From Apteryx mantelli (lineage: Eukaryota > Chordata > Aves > Apterygiformes > Apterygidae), in NCBI RefSeq assembly GCF_036417845.1, contig NC_090014.1:248001-312000 (forward strand): DNA of 64,000 nt. Reading direction: 5' to 3'. Below are positions 53,901 to 64,000 of the stretch, in pieces. The notes under the pieces are model-generated. The model was given only the letters and a program-made list of their open reading frames with translations. It did not search any database and was not told the origin of the DNA. Made by a program: the position numbers and the translations under genes. How positions within the stretch are numbered: the first letter of the stretch is position 1; each line of letters opens with the position of its first letter.

Positions 53901-56900
53901 CCCCTCCAAAACTGCCGTGCCTCAGTTTACCCCCCTCGCCGGCCGCAGGTGGCTGGCCGAGTCCGCGCGCTGGCTGGTGCTGTCGGGCAAGGCCGAGAAG
54001 GCCGTGAAGGTCCTGCAGAGGGTGGCCAGGATAAACAAGAGAAAGGAGGAAGGGGAGAAGATCACGGCGGAGGTATGGTGGCCCCAGGGTGGGGGTGGGG
54101 GTCTCCAGGCCAGGCCGGTCTCAGTTTTCCCCCCCCACCAACCTCTCCCGTCTGCCGACAGATCCTCAAGTCCAACATGCAGAAGGAGTTGGCCTGCATG
54201 AAGTCGTCCTACACCGTCTCCGACCTGGTCCGGACCCCGGCCATCCGGCGCATCTTCTTCTGCCTCTCCATCGTCTGGTGGGGATGGGAGGGATGGAGAG
54301 GGGGATGGAGAGGTGGATGGGGAGGGATGGAGAGGTGAAAGGATGGCTGGATATATGGATGGATGAGTGGATGGATAGATGGTTGGGTGGACGGACAACT
54401 GGATGGATGGATGGATGGATAGCTAGGTGGGTAGGTGGACAGATGGATAGATAGATGGATGGATGGTTGGGTGGATGGATAGCTGGATGAATGGATGGAT
54501 GAATGGGTAGATGGATGGATGGATGGTTGGGTGGATAGATGTGTAGTGGGTGGATAGATGGATAGGTTGCTGGGTGGATGGATGGAGGGACGGACAGACA
54601 AGCAGAGACTCCAGCCGTCCCTCTACGACACAGCAGCGTTGTCCTCCAGGCGAGACCCTCTGCAGTGTCCCACGGGACGGAGACACCCCAGAGCAACTGG
54701 GAGAGGCCACCGCGTGCAAGGCCAGCGCGCGGCACCCGAGCGACGAGGCCCCGTGCGAGGCCCTCGCCGAGTTTCCCACCTCCCCCCTCCTCTCTGCCCC
54801 CGCTCCAGGTTCTCCATCAGCTTCTCCTACTACGGGCTGGCCATGGACCTGCAGAACTTCGGGGTCAGCATTTATCTCATCCAGGTGATTTTCGGCGCTG
54901 TCGACTTCCCGGCCAAAGTGTTGGTGACCATCTCGCTGAGCTACATCGGCCGGCGGGTGACACTCGTGGTGTCCCTCCTCTCGGCGGGGCTGGTCATCAT
55001 TGCCAACATCTTTGTCTCCACAGGTTATTGGGGGATGGAGGGACGGGGGCCAGGCGGGGGGGGGGGTCAGGGCAGGGTGAAGGCCACCCATCTGTCCATC
55101 TACTTATCTGTCCATCCATCCTTCCCTCCATCTAACCAATCAACCAACCGTCTCTTCACTCCCTACTCATCCTTCCACCCATCCCTCCTTCCATCCATTC
55201 TTCTACTCACTTATCCATCCAACCATCATCCATCATCCATCCAACCATCATCCATCCAACCATCATCCATCCAATCATCATCCATCCAACCATCATCCAT
55301 AGTCCATCCAACCATCATCCATCATCCATCCAACCATCATCCATCCAATCATCATCCAGCCAACCATCATCCATAGTCCATCCAACCATCATCCATCCAA
55401 CCATCATCCATCCAATCATCATCCACCCAATCATCATCCATCCAACCATTATCCAGCCAACCATCATCCAGCCAACCATCATCCATCCAACCATCATCCA
55501 TCCAGCCAACCATCATCCATCCAACCATCTCCTCCCTCCTCACCTGTTCCCCCCACCCATCCCTCCCACCCTGTCCCTGGGGCGAGCGCAGAGGCCGTCC
55601 CAGACCTCCCCATGCCCCCGCAGAGCTCCAGACCGTGCGCACGGCGCTGGCCGTCGTCGGCAAGGGCTGCCTCTCCGCCTCCTTCAACTGCATCTTCCTC
55701 TTCACCACCGAGCTCTACCCCACTCCCATCAGGTAAGCCCACCCTTCCCCAGTTGCCCCACGGCGGGGTAGATCCCACGGGGGGGGCAGATCCCACCTCG
55801 GTTGCCCCCTTCGTCCCCCGCCAACCCTGCGGCTGGTGTCGCTCTCTTCCCCCCCTCCAACGGCAGGCAGACCGGCCTGGGCTTCGGCAGCACCATGGCG
55901 CGGGTGGGCGGCATCGTGGCGCCGCTGGTGAAGATGATGGATGAGTATTACCCCTTCCTGCCCCCCGTGGTCTACGGGGCGGCCCCCGTCATGTCGGCCG
56001 TGGCGGCCGGCTTCCTGCCCGAGACCCTCAACGCGCCGCTGCCCGACACCATCGAAGAGGTGGAGAACAGGTGGGCGCGCGGGACGGGACGGGGGGGGGG
56101 GAGGCTTGGTGGACGGAGGGATGGACGGATTGATGGACAAAGGGGCGGGTGGTTGGCTGGATGGATGGATGGCAGGTTGTGGTGATGGACAGATGGTTGG
56201 ACGGACAAACGGGTGGATGGACAAGTGGATGGATTGATAGACAAACGCGTGGGTGGCTGGATGGGTGGAAAAATGGGAGGTTGTGTTCATGGATGGATGA
56301 GTCAACGGACAGAGGGATGGATGGACAAGTAGATGGATGGACTGACAGACAAATGGGTGGGTGGGTGGACGGACAGGTGGAAAAATGGCGGGATGTGTTG
56401 GATGGACAGCAAATGGATGGATAGACTGTTAGACAAATGGGTGGGTTGTCGGTTGGACAAATGGAGGGATGTGTTGGATGGATGGGCGAATGGGTGGATG
56501 GACAGGCAGCTGGATGGACAAATGGGTGGGTGGGCTGATGGTTGGACAGATGGGTCAGTAGATGAATGAATGGATGGAGGGATGTGTTGGTGGACGGATG
56601 GATGGACTGGAAGACAAATGGGTGGGTTGTTGGCTAGATGGACGGATGGAGGGATGTGTTGGTGGGCAGATGGATGGATTGGAAGACCATTAGGTGGACT
56701 TTTGGATGGACAGATGGCTTGGAGGATGCTTGGGTGACTTTTTGGGTGGATGGATGCGTTGGCTGGACAAACGGGGCTGCTGGGTGAGCGGATTGGAGGA
56801 CCAACGGGCGGGGGGGGGGATCGGCTGGATGGATGAGGGGAGAACGAGCAGGGCGGATGGACGCACGGAGGGAGCGGGACGCACGGAGGAGCGGGCAGAC

Positions 56901-57056
56901 ACGGCGTGGAGCACCCTCGGAGGGGCCTCGCCGCGCCGGGGGCCTTCTTCACCCCTCGTCTTCCTCCCCTCCAGATCCAAACAGAAGCAGCTGGAGGACA
57001 CCAAGGAGAAGATCCCGCTCCAGCCCCAGGACAAAGCCCTGCAGAAGGAAGCTTGA
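50980..57056 (+). CDS. SLC22 organic anion transporter 1 of 2 (OAT1/OAT3-like), 10 coding exons
   Basis: Plasma-membrane 12-helix MFS exchanger of organic anions against dicarboxylates. Exons: 50980-51318, 52609-52712, 52816-52970, 53616-53784, 53949-54072, 54162-54277, 54809-55023, 55624-55732, 55867-56070, 56975-57056, giving 538 residues. Seen: the family N-terminus [25 protein letters not shown] then a large loop with several NGT/NAT glycosylation sites; MFS signature [27 protein letters not shown], whose lysine matches OAT1 K382; PIRQTGLG, whose arginine matches OAT1 R466; C-terminal IPLQPQDK, as in OAT3. No frame break. A Gly/Val codon is split at 52970/53616, as in gene 2. The two anion-binding basic residues argue for OAT1/3-type rather than cation transport. 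The exact orthologue (A6, A8 or A20 type) cannot be fixed here. Confidence 0.93.
51325..52560. repeat. GGATGGAGATGGAGGGATGG array, SLC22 gene 1 intron
   Basis: Purine-rich ATGGAGATGG/GGATGGAG 6-10-bp units with larger duplicated blocks (about 51560-51640 against 51840-51920). Confidence 0.85.
52990..53545. repeat. ~36-bp CCATGGATGGGGACATCCCA minisatellite, SLC22 gene 1 intron
   Basis: About 14 copies of ATGGATGGGGACATCCCAGT with GACCATGG or GGCCATGG; open in one frame. Between exons ending at 52970 and starting at 53616. Confidence 0.86.
54280..56810. repeat. TGGA/ATCC tetranucleotide-type arrays in SLC22 gene 1 introns
   Basis: 54340-54600: GGATGGATAGATGG. 55090-55540: CCAACCATCATCCATCCAAT (~16-bp units). 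56110-56780: GGACAAATGGGTGGGTGG and GATGGATGGAC units. Each lies inside an intron and ends before the next acceptor. Confidence 0.85.
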
Positions 57057-57103
57057 GGGGCTCCAGAGGGGGCTCGAACCCGCCCCGGCCGGGCCCCCGT
57101 GGG

Positions 57104-57109
57104 AATAAA
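57104..57109 (+). terminator. Poly-A signal of SLC22 gene 1
   Basis: AATAAA 48 bp after the stop, followed by a GT/T-rich TGTCTCGGGGTTTTGG. The 3' UTR is very short. Confidence 0.85.
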
Positions 57110-57139
57110 GCAGCTCTTCCGCGGCGCCGCTGTCTCGGG

Positions 57140-57785
57140 GTTTTGGCCTCCAATAACCCGGCGCCCCAGAACCCCCCACGGCCGGGGTCACCCCGATAAC
57201 GGGGCGCCCCATAACCACCCATGTCTGGGGTCACCCCGATAATGGGAAACCCCATAACCACCCATGTCTGGGGTTACCCCACTAATGGGTGCCCCATAAC
57301 CACTCATCCGAGGTGACCCCCAATAATGTGACACCCCATAACCCCACATCCAGGGTCACCCCGATAATGCAGCAACCCCCCCCCCCCAAAACCACCCATT
57401 TGGGTTTACCCCGATAAGGCGACACCCCATGACCCCACCTCTGGGGTTACCCCGATAACTTGGTGCCCCATAAGTCCCTGCGTGGGGTTACCCCAATAAC
57501 GTGACACCCCGTAACCCTGCACCTGAGGTTACCCTGATAATGCGACGCCCCGTGACCCCCACATCTGGGGTTACTCCAAGAAGGTGGCACCCCCATAAGC
57601 CTTTACGAGGTGAACCCCAACAACGTGACACCCCATAGCCCCTCTCCGGGGTTACCCCAATAACACGACGCCCCATAACTCCATCTGGGGTTAACCCCGA
57701 TAACGTGACACCCCCATAACCCCATGTCCAGGGTTACCCCGATAGCGTGACGCCCCCATAACTCCATCCAGAGCCACCCCGTGTC
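57140..57785. repeat. GGGGTTACCCCGATAACGTG minisatellite between the SLC22 genes
   Basis: About 13 copies of a ~46-50-bp unit with CACCCCATAACCCC and GGGGTTACCCCGATAA. GGGGTTACCCC is a near-palindrome repeated in every unit. Confidence 0.86.
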
Positions 57786-58049
57786 CCCATCTCCACCACC
57801 CCTTGGATGGTGCCCCAGCCCCATCCCAACCTCTTCCATCCTCCAGGACCGGCCCATCCCGGCGCTGCCCCTTCCCCGACTTCTCCCCGGGGGCCACCGC
57901 GGCCCTTGTCCCCGTGGCCACTGTGGCCCTTGGCCGCCGACCGCCAGCCCGCGCGCCGTCCTCGTCAAAAATTAATCGCCGGCTTCCCCAGGCGGAGAAG
58001 ACACTGACCTCCGCGGCCGGACCGGGCTGCCTCCGTCAGCAGCTTTTCC

Positions 58050-58560
58050 CGGCTGGTAAAATTTAACCCCGCGGAGCCAGGTGACATCGGGTGGAGGAAG
58101 GAGACCTTCTTCCTCCTCCTCCTCCTCCTCGCCGGGGCCACCTCCGATAACCCCGCGGCAGGACGGCATAGATTAACCCGGCCGATGCCGTCCTCCCTCC
58201 TGGAAAAGCACCAAATTCCCAATCATTTATCACCGCAAAAAAATTGCAATTTTCTCTTTTTTTTCCCCACCATGGCACTTTTTTTTTTTTTTCCTGCCTG
58301 TTTTGGGAAACTTTTTGCTCCCAAAAAGACCGCGCCGGGGAGGATAATGTGGCTCATCCCTCCTGAGGGGTTTCACCCGGCCACGGGCGGGAGATGCTCG
58401 GGGGCATCGGGCCGTTTGGGTGCAGCACCTTTTTTTTGTTGTTGTTTGTTTGGCCTTAATCCAACTGGGGAAAAAAAAGAAAAAAAAAGAAGGAGTCAAA
58501 CGTTAACCAAACGGGGCTGTTTGCAGGGTTATATAGCTGGCGGGAGCGCCGCGGACCTTG
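58050..58560 (+). promoter_or_regulatory. Promoter of SLC22 gene 2
   Basis: TTATATAG TATA box at 58529-58536, 25 bp after the start of AACCAAACG (58505-58513). The latter overlaps GTTAACC. Further GATTAACC (about 58171) and TTTAACC (about 58059) sites resemble HNF1 half-sites, a factor known to drive kidney OAT genes in mammals. Start site inferred near 58560. Confidence 0.6.
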
Positions 58561-58778
58561 CATCGCGAGCGCGGCGCGTTCCCGGGGGCGAAAGCTCTCC
58601 CTCTGGGGGGTCTGCAGGTCGCGGGAGCGGGCGGGACGTGCATGAAAGCGGCCGAAGCCGGCAAAATCCGGGGCCGGGTCGAGGCACCCCGGGGCCCTGC
58701 AGCCCGTCCCCCGCGGCGGCGGCGGAAGGGGGGGGACCGGCCCCTAAGGCGACGTTTCGGGGCCCTCGGGACGGCGCC

Positions 58779-61700
58779 ATGGCTTTCGCCGACCTCCTGG
58801 ACCACGTCGGGGGCATGGGGCGCTTCCAGGTGGTCTACGTGGCCCTCCTGGCCTTGCCCATCTTCATGATGGCCAGCCACAACCTTCTGCAGAACTTCAC
58901 CGCTGCCGCCAGCGAGCACCGCTGCCGCGTCCGTTGGGAGGCCAACGGCACCGGCCTCAGCCCCGGAGACCTCCTGCGGGTCTCCGTCCCCGGCGGCGAG
59001 CGGTGCCGGCGCTTCGTCGCGGCGCAGTGGTGGCTCCTGGAGGTCAACGGCACGGCCGCCAACGGCACCGAGCCGGAGACGGAGCCCTGCCACGACGGCT
59101 GGACCTACGACCGCAGCGTCTTCGCCAGCACCATCGTCACCGAGGTGAGGCAACCCTCCACCCCCCACGTTGGGCGTCTTCCAACTGGAGCGTCTTCCCT
59201 TGGCTGGTGGCGCTCAACGCCGCCAACACTCGGGCCGAGCAAAGGGGATGAGGGGGGTCAACGGCCCTCGACGGCAGGTCCAAGAGGACCCGGATGACCC
59301 CCTCGAAGGTGGCTCCCAACCATGGTGAGGCAGGGAAGGGTTTCACGGCACCTTCTTGGCGCCCACGCCGTTGGCCGTTGAGTTGAGTCAACCCCATCGG
59401 ATGCTCTTGGTCCCGGGACGGGACGGTGGGACGCAGTCGTCGTCCCCCCCCCCCCCCATCACGGTCTCTATCCCGCCTTTCTTCTCGGCAGTGGGATCTG
59501 GTGTGCGGCTCACGGGGGCTCAAGCAGCTGGCCCAGTCGCTCTTCATGGCCGGCGTCCTGGTGGGAGGCATCGTCTTCGGGGGCCTCTCGGACAGGTGAG
59601 TCCACCACCAGGAGGGACATCCCGTCTGCCCGGGCATTTCCACCTCGTGTGTTTTTTTTTTTTAATTCTCCACCCAGGTTTGGCCGCCGGTCGCTGTTGA
59701 CCTGGTGCTACCTGCAGATGGGCACCATGGGCACGTGCACCTCCTTCGCGCCCACTTTCTCCGTCTACTGCCTTTTCCGCTTCCTCACCGGCGCGGCCCT
59801 CTCCGGCATAGTCCTGAACAGCGTCTCGCTCTGTACGTGGCTCCCCCAGCCCCGCGTTGTCGTTCCCCCCCCCCCCCCTTGATGACCTCCCGCCCGGCCC
59901 CAAACCATGCGCGTCTCTTCTCCAGCCCTGGAGTGGATGCCCACGCACGCCCGGGCGGTTGTGGGGACCATGATGGGATATTGCTACACCCTGGGGCAGT
60001 TCCTCCTGGCCGGGGTGGCCTACGCCATCCGCGACTGGCGCTGGCTGCAGCTCGCCGTCTCGCTGCCGTTCTTCATCTTCTTCCTCTACTCCTGGTGAGG
60101 AGATGGGGGGTGGTGGGGTGCATGGACAGATGGTGGGGTGGAGGGATGGTGGGATGGATGGATGTTGGGATGCATGCTGGGATAGATAGATGGATAGTGG
60201 ATGGACGTTGGGATGCATGGATGGATGGTGAGATGTTTGGATGGTTGGATGGATGGTGGGGTGCATGGCTGGATGGGTATTGGGATGCATGGCTGGATGG
60301 TGGGGTGCATGGATGGATGGTGGGATGGATGGATAGTGGGTAGGTAGTGGGGTGCATGGATGGTTGGGGTGCATGGATGGACAGTGGGACAGATGGATGT
60401 TTGGATGGATGGATATTGGGGTGCAGGGATGGATGGTGGGATGGATGGATGGTGAGATGGATGGTAGGTGGGTAGTGGGGTGCACAGATGGATGGGGTGC
60501 ATGGATGGATGGTGGGACAGATGGATGTTTGGATGGATGGATATTGGGGTGCATGGATGGATGGGGTGCATGGATGTGTGGGTGGAAGGGCAGATGAATG
60601 CACAGACGGATGGATGGAGGGGGTGCAAGGATGGGTGTAGAGTTGGCTGGATGGATGGATGGATAGAGGAGCAGACGGATGGAGAGATGGATGACGGGGT
60701 GGCCGGGTAGCTGCCCAATGCCTTCTCCTCACCCCAGTGAAGACCCCCCACACACACACACTTGGCTCGCCCAGGACAGGGGGACCCATCCCAACACCCA
60801 ACCCGCTCAAGGGCGCCCAAGCGTCGCCCCGGCGGTCGGGGCCAAACCTCTGTCCCCGTCTCCGGCGCAGGTGGCTGACGGAGTCGGCCCGTTGGCTGCT
60901 CATGGCCGGGAAGCCCAAGCAGGCCCTGAAGGAGCTCAAGAAAGTGGCCAGGACGAACGGGAAGAAGGAGGAAGGGAACAAGCTCGACATCGAAGTAAAA
61001 GGGGGGAGGGGGCCCACACGTGGACACCTCCTGCAGTTGGGGGGGGGGAGGTCCCCCTACACCCCCCTTCCAGCCCCTCACACGTGTCCGTCCCAATAAA
61101 TCCATCCCCGCATCTGTCCGTCCCCAATGCCACCATCCGTCCAGCCTTACGCAACCATCCGAGCCCATGCACAAGTGTTTTCCTCCTCCCGCGTCCGTCT
61201 GTCCTTCCTCCCCTCCACGCCATGACACTTCCAGCCTGGTGCTGACGTCCCTTGGGTGCCATCGAGGGTCCCACCTGCCGCCATCCCCCCCCCCCCAGGA
61301 AACCTCCTTCTCCTCCCCAGGCCCTGAAGTCGTACATGGAGAAGGAGATGACCTCGGTGAAGACCAGCCACACGGTGGTGGACCTGGTGCGGACGCCCGT
61401 GGTGCGCCGCATCTCCTGCTGCCTCTGCTTCGTCTGGTGAGCCTCGTGCTGGAGGAGGGTGGCCGGGGAGGACGCGAGCAGGAGGAGGTTGATGCCCGTC
61501 CATCCGTGGAGCCACCTGCCAACTGTTCCGTTCATCCGTCCCCAAAACGCAACCGTCCACCTGCACGTCCACCCACCTTCCCTTTGTCCGTTCTTCCAGC
61601 CATTCAGGCCTCTGTCTTGTCCAACCATCTCCATGCCCAAACCTCTACCCATCCTACGCAACCCCCTTTCCATTGGTCCGTTTTGGAAGGGGAAACTGAG

Positions 61701-63971
61701 TCATAGGGCAAGATTTGGGCATCAGCGGCGTCCCGGCCCCCCAAGCTCCCCAGGAAGGGACACACACACACACACAGCGGGCTGGGTCCCACGGGCCAGG
61801 GGCTGGTGGGTGACCCCCAGGTCCCCAGCTCATGAGAGTTGTCCCCGCGTGGCCCCCAGGTTCTCCACCAGCTTCGCCTACTACGGGCTGGCCATGGACC
61901 TGCAAAACTTCGCCTTCGACATCTACGTGATCCAACTGGTCTTCGGGGCCGTGGACTTCCCGGCCAAGCTGATCTCCATCCTCACCATCACCTTCGTGGG
62001 GCGACGCTTCACCCAGTCGCTCGCCCTCATCTTGGCTGGTCTGGCCATCTTGGCCAACATCTTTGTGCCACGAGGTGAGGGCTTGTCCCCCCCCCCCCCC
62101 CCCCCACTCTGCCACCCGCATCTGGGGTGTCACCAGCACCAGCCACCCCCCCCCCCCCCGGGAACCCACCTCACCATCCTGCAGGGACACGTGTCCATCG
62201 CAGGTCATCTCGGAGGGGCCAAAACGAGCTCAAGTCGTTAACGCGGCGCACGGTCGCGGTGGCACGTGGACCATCCTGGGGAAAGCTGATTGGTTTTGAC
62301 CTTTATTGGGTGATTCGCTGCAAAATCCCAGGGTTTGGTGAGGGGGTGGGGTGAGGAGGTCCTTCTCCACCTGCCACCCTATTCGTCGGCCCCAGCTTTG
62401 ATGTCCTCGTCCCCGCAGACCTGCGAACGCTGCGGACCGCCCTGGCCGTCTTCGGCAAGGGTTGCCTGGCCTCCTCCTTCAACTGCGTCTACCTCTACAC
62501 GGGCGAGCTGTACCCCACCGTTATTCGGTAAGGAGGGGGGACGGGGTGGTGGTGGTGGTGGGGGACACAGGTTTTGGGGGAGGGGGGTGGTCCCGGGCTG
62601 GTTCCTGACGGCGTCCCGGTGCCCCGCAGGCAAACGGGCATGGGGCTGAGCAACACCATGGCCCGCATTGGCAGCATCACGGCCCCGCTGGTGAAGATGG
62701 CCGGCGAGATCTTCCCGGCGTTGCCCTTCGTCATCTACGGGGCGGCGCCGGTGGTGGCGGGGTTGGCGGCCACCTTCCTCCCGGAGACGCGCAACGCGCC
62801 GCTGCCCGAGACCGTGGAGGAGGTGGAGAGCAGGTGGGGAGGAGGCCACGGCATGGCAGGGATGGGGCGTGGGGACGGGTGGGTCAATGGAGGGATGGGG
62901 ACCATGGGGATGGTGGGGTGGATGGGTATGGAGCTGGATGGGTGTGTGGTCATGGTTGGACATGGAGGGATGGATGAAGGATGGAGAGATGATTGGTTGT
63001 ATGTGGGGATGGGTGGATGGATGTGTGGGGAGATGGATGGAGGGGTAAGTGGTTGCGGCTAGGGATGGAGGGATGGAGGAATGGATGGATGAAGGGATGG
63101 ATGAAGAGATGATTGAGTATGGAGATGGATGGATGAGTGCTTGTCTTCGGGAATGAATGTGTGGATGGAAGGATGGAGAGATGATTGAGTATGGAGATAG
63201 ATGGATGAGTGCTTGTCTTCAGGAATGAATGTGTGGATGGAAGGATGGAGGGATGATTGAGTATGGAGATGGATGGATGAGTGCTTGTCTTCAGGAATGA
63301 ACGTGTGGATGGAAGGATGGAGGGATGATTGCGTATGGAGATGGATGGATGAGTGCTTGTCTTCAGGAATGAACGTGTGGATGGAAGGATGGAGGGATGA
63401 TTGCGTATGGAGATGGATGGATGAGTGCTTGTCTTCGGGAATGAACGTGTGGATGGAGGGATGATTGAGTATGGAGATGGCTGGATGAGTGCTTGTCTTC
63501 GGAAATGAATGCGTGTGTATGGAGACAGACAGACAAACGGCTGTGTTTGGGGATGGATGGACGACTGTAGAAGGGATGCATGGATGGGTAGACAAACGGG
63601 TGGATAGACAGCAGGGTGAACGGGCAGATGGAGGGATGTCTAGGAGGATGGACACACGGATGGGTAGCTTGACGAATGAATGCCTGGGGATAGGGATGGA
63701 TGGATGGATGGAGTGGTCCATGGATGGATGGTGGGATGGACAGGTGGATGGGCAGCTGGACAAACGGACCTGGCCGAACGCCTGGGTAGACAGGGGTGAG
63801 GACATCAGGGTGAAAAGCCACCGTGCGCCCACGACCCCCCCTCCCAGCCCAGCCCTGCTCTCTCGTCCCACCAGGACACGTCCCCGGACGGACGAAGCCC
63901 AGCAGCTCCAGGTCCTGCTCCACGCCGCCCGGCCCGACCCCGCGCCCGAGGGGACCCCAAAGCCCCACTAG
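58779..63971 (+). CDS. SLC22 organic anion transporter 2 of 2 (OAT1-like), 10 exons
   Basis: Tandem paralogue of the previous gene, with every internal exon the same length. Exons: 58779-59144, 59492-59595, 59678-59832, 59926-60094, 60871-60994, 61321-61436, 61860-62074, 62419-62527, 62630-62833, 63875-63971, giving 552 residues. Start context GCGCC-ATGG. Seen: [17 protein letters not shown] (compare OAT1 MAFNDLLQQVGGVGRFQ); [16 protein letters not shown] glycosylation sites in the first outer loop; [41 protein letters not shown] and VIRQTGMG, with the lysine and arginine expected for organic anion recognition; [19 protein letters not shown]; then an unrelated short basic/proline tail. No frame break. 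No poly-A signal before the window ends. OAT1/SLC22A6-like by its start, but orthology is uncertain after lineage-specific duplication. Confidence 0.93.
60100..60720. repeat. GGATGGATGGTGGGGTGCAT array, SLC22 gene 2 intron
   Basis: Units of TGGATGGATGGTGGGATG and GGGTGCATGGATGG with a ~120-bp duplication (about 60360-60460 against 60475-60570). Confidence 0.84.
62860..63790. repeat. 72-bp VNTR and GGAT-rich array, SLC22 gene 2 last intron
   Basis: A regular 72-bp unit from about 63080 to 63500, with GAGTGCTTGTCTTC at spacing 72 (GCTTG at 63139, 63211, 63283, 63355, 63427). Flanked by simple GGATGGATGG sequence. The unit is 24 codons long and open. Confidence 0.87.
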
Positions 63972-64000
63972 GGCCAAACCCCTCCCGGGAACAAGCCGAG

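Noticed and set aside
54340-54600. Short Ile/Pro/Ser/His-rich frames in the SLC22 introns
   Set aside because: Translations of GGAT/ATCC simple repeats between well-defined exons.

Overview
This 64-kb window is extremely GC-rich vertebrate DNA with intron-containing genes. It is most likely from a bird, from one of the small GC-rich (dot) microchromosomes. The genes match the human 11q12-q13 block: PC, OVOL1, AP5B1, RELA, DRAP1 and SLC22 organic anion transporters. Exons are compact and codon usage is strongly GC3-biased. Almost all non-exonic sequence is tandem minisatellite, and I recognised no LINE, SINE, LTR or DNA-transposon copy. A crocodilian or other sauropsid cannot be excluded from sequence alone.

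Layout. 1-20.15 kb (+): the 3' half of pyruvate carboxylase (carboxyltransferase, tetramerisation and biotinyl domains, nine exons, stop, poly-A signal). 20.2-21.05 kb: a CpG-rich, promoter-like stretch with no assignable gene. 21.05-31 kb (-): OVOL1, complete in four coding exons. 31-34.6 kb: OVOL1/AP5B1 intergenic region of E-box-bearing and other minisatellites. 34.66-36.86 kb (+): AP5B1, cut off by a 200-N gap (36863-37062). 37.2-41.45 kb (+): the 3' part of RELA (last three coding exons); the Rel-homology exons are missing. 41.5-46.3 kb (+): DRAP1, complete in seven exons. 46.3-48 kb: a promoter-like CpG patch and a 62-bp satellite. 48-57.1 kb and 58.5-64 kb (+): two tandem ten-exon SLC22 organic anion transporter genes with identical intron phases and similar core promoters.

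The genes do not form one pathway; this is conserved synteny. PC makes oxaloacetate in mitochondria, OVOL1 is an epithelial zinc-finger repressor, AP5B1 is an AP-5 adaptor subunit, RELA is NF-kB p65, DRAP1 is the NC2-alpha corepressor, and the SLC22 genes are membrane anion exchangers.

The most unusual feature is that minisatellites have repeatedly captured exon edges. The donor end of PC exon 2, the acceptor end of PC exon 5, the acceptor end of OVOL1 exon 2 and the start-codon exon of the first SLC22 gene each have extra copies in the adjacent intron, with splice dinucleotides kept. Two of the PC donor copies lie in frame with the exon. Two other features recur. A CCCGGACGCCTGGG-type motif appears in at least nine separate places across several genes. 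Apparent frame breaks in AP5B1, RELA and DRAP1 coincide, in four of five cases, with C or G homopolymers, which suggests base-calling errors rather than dead genes.
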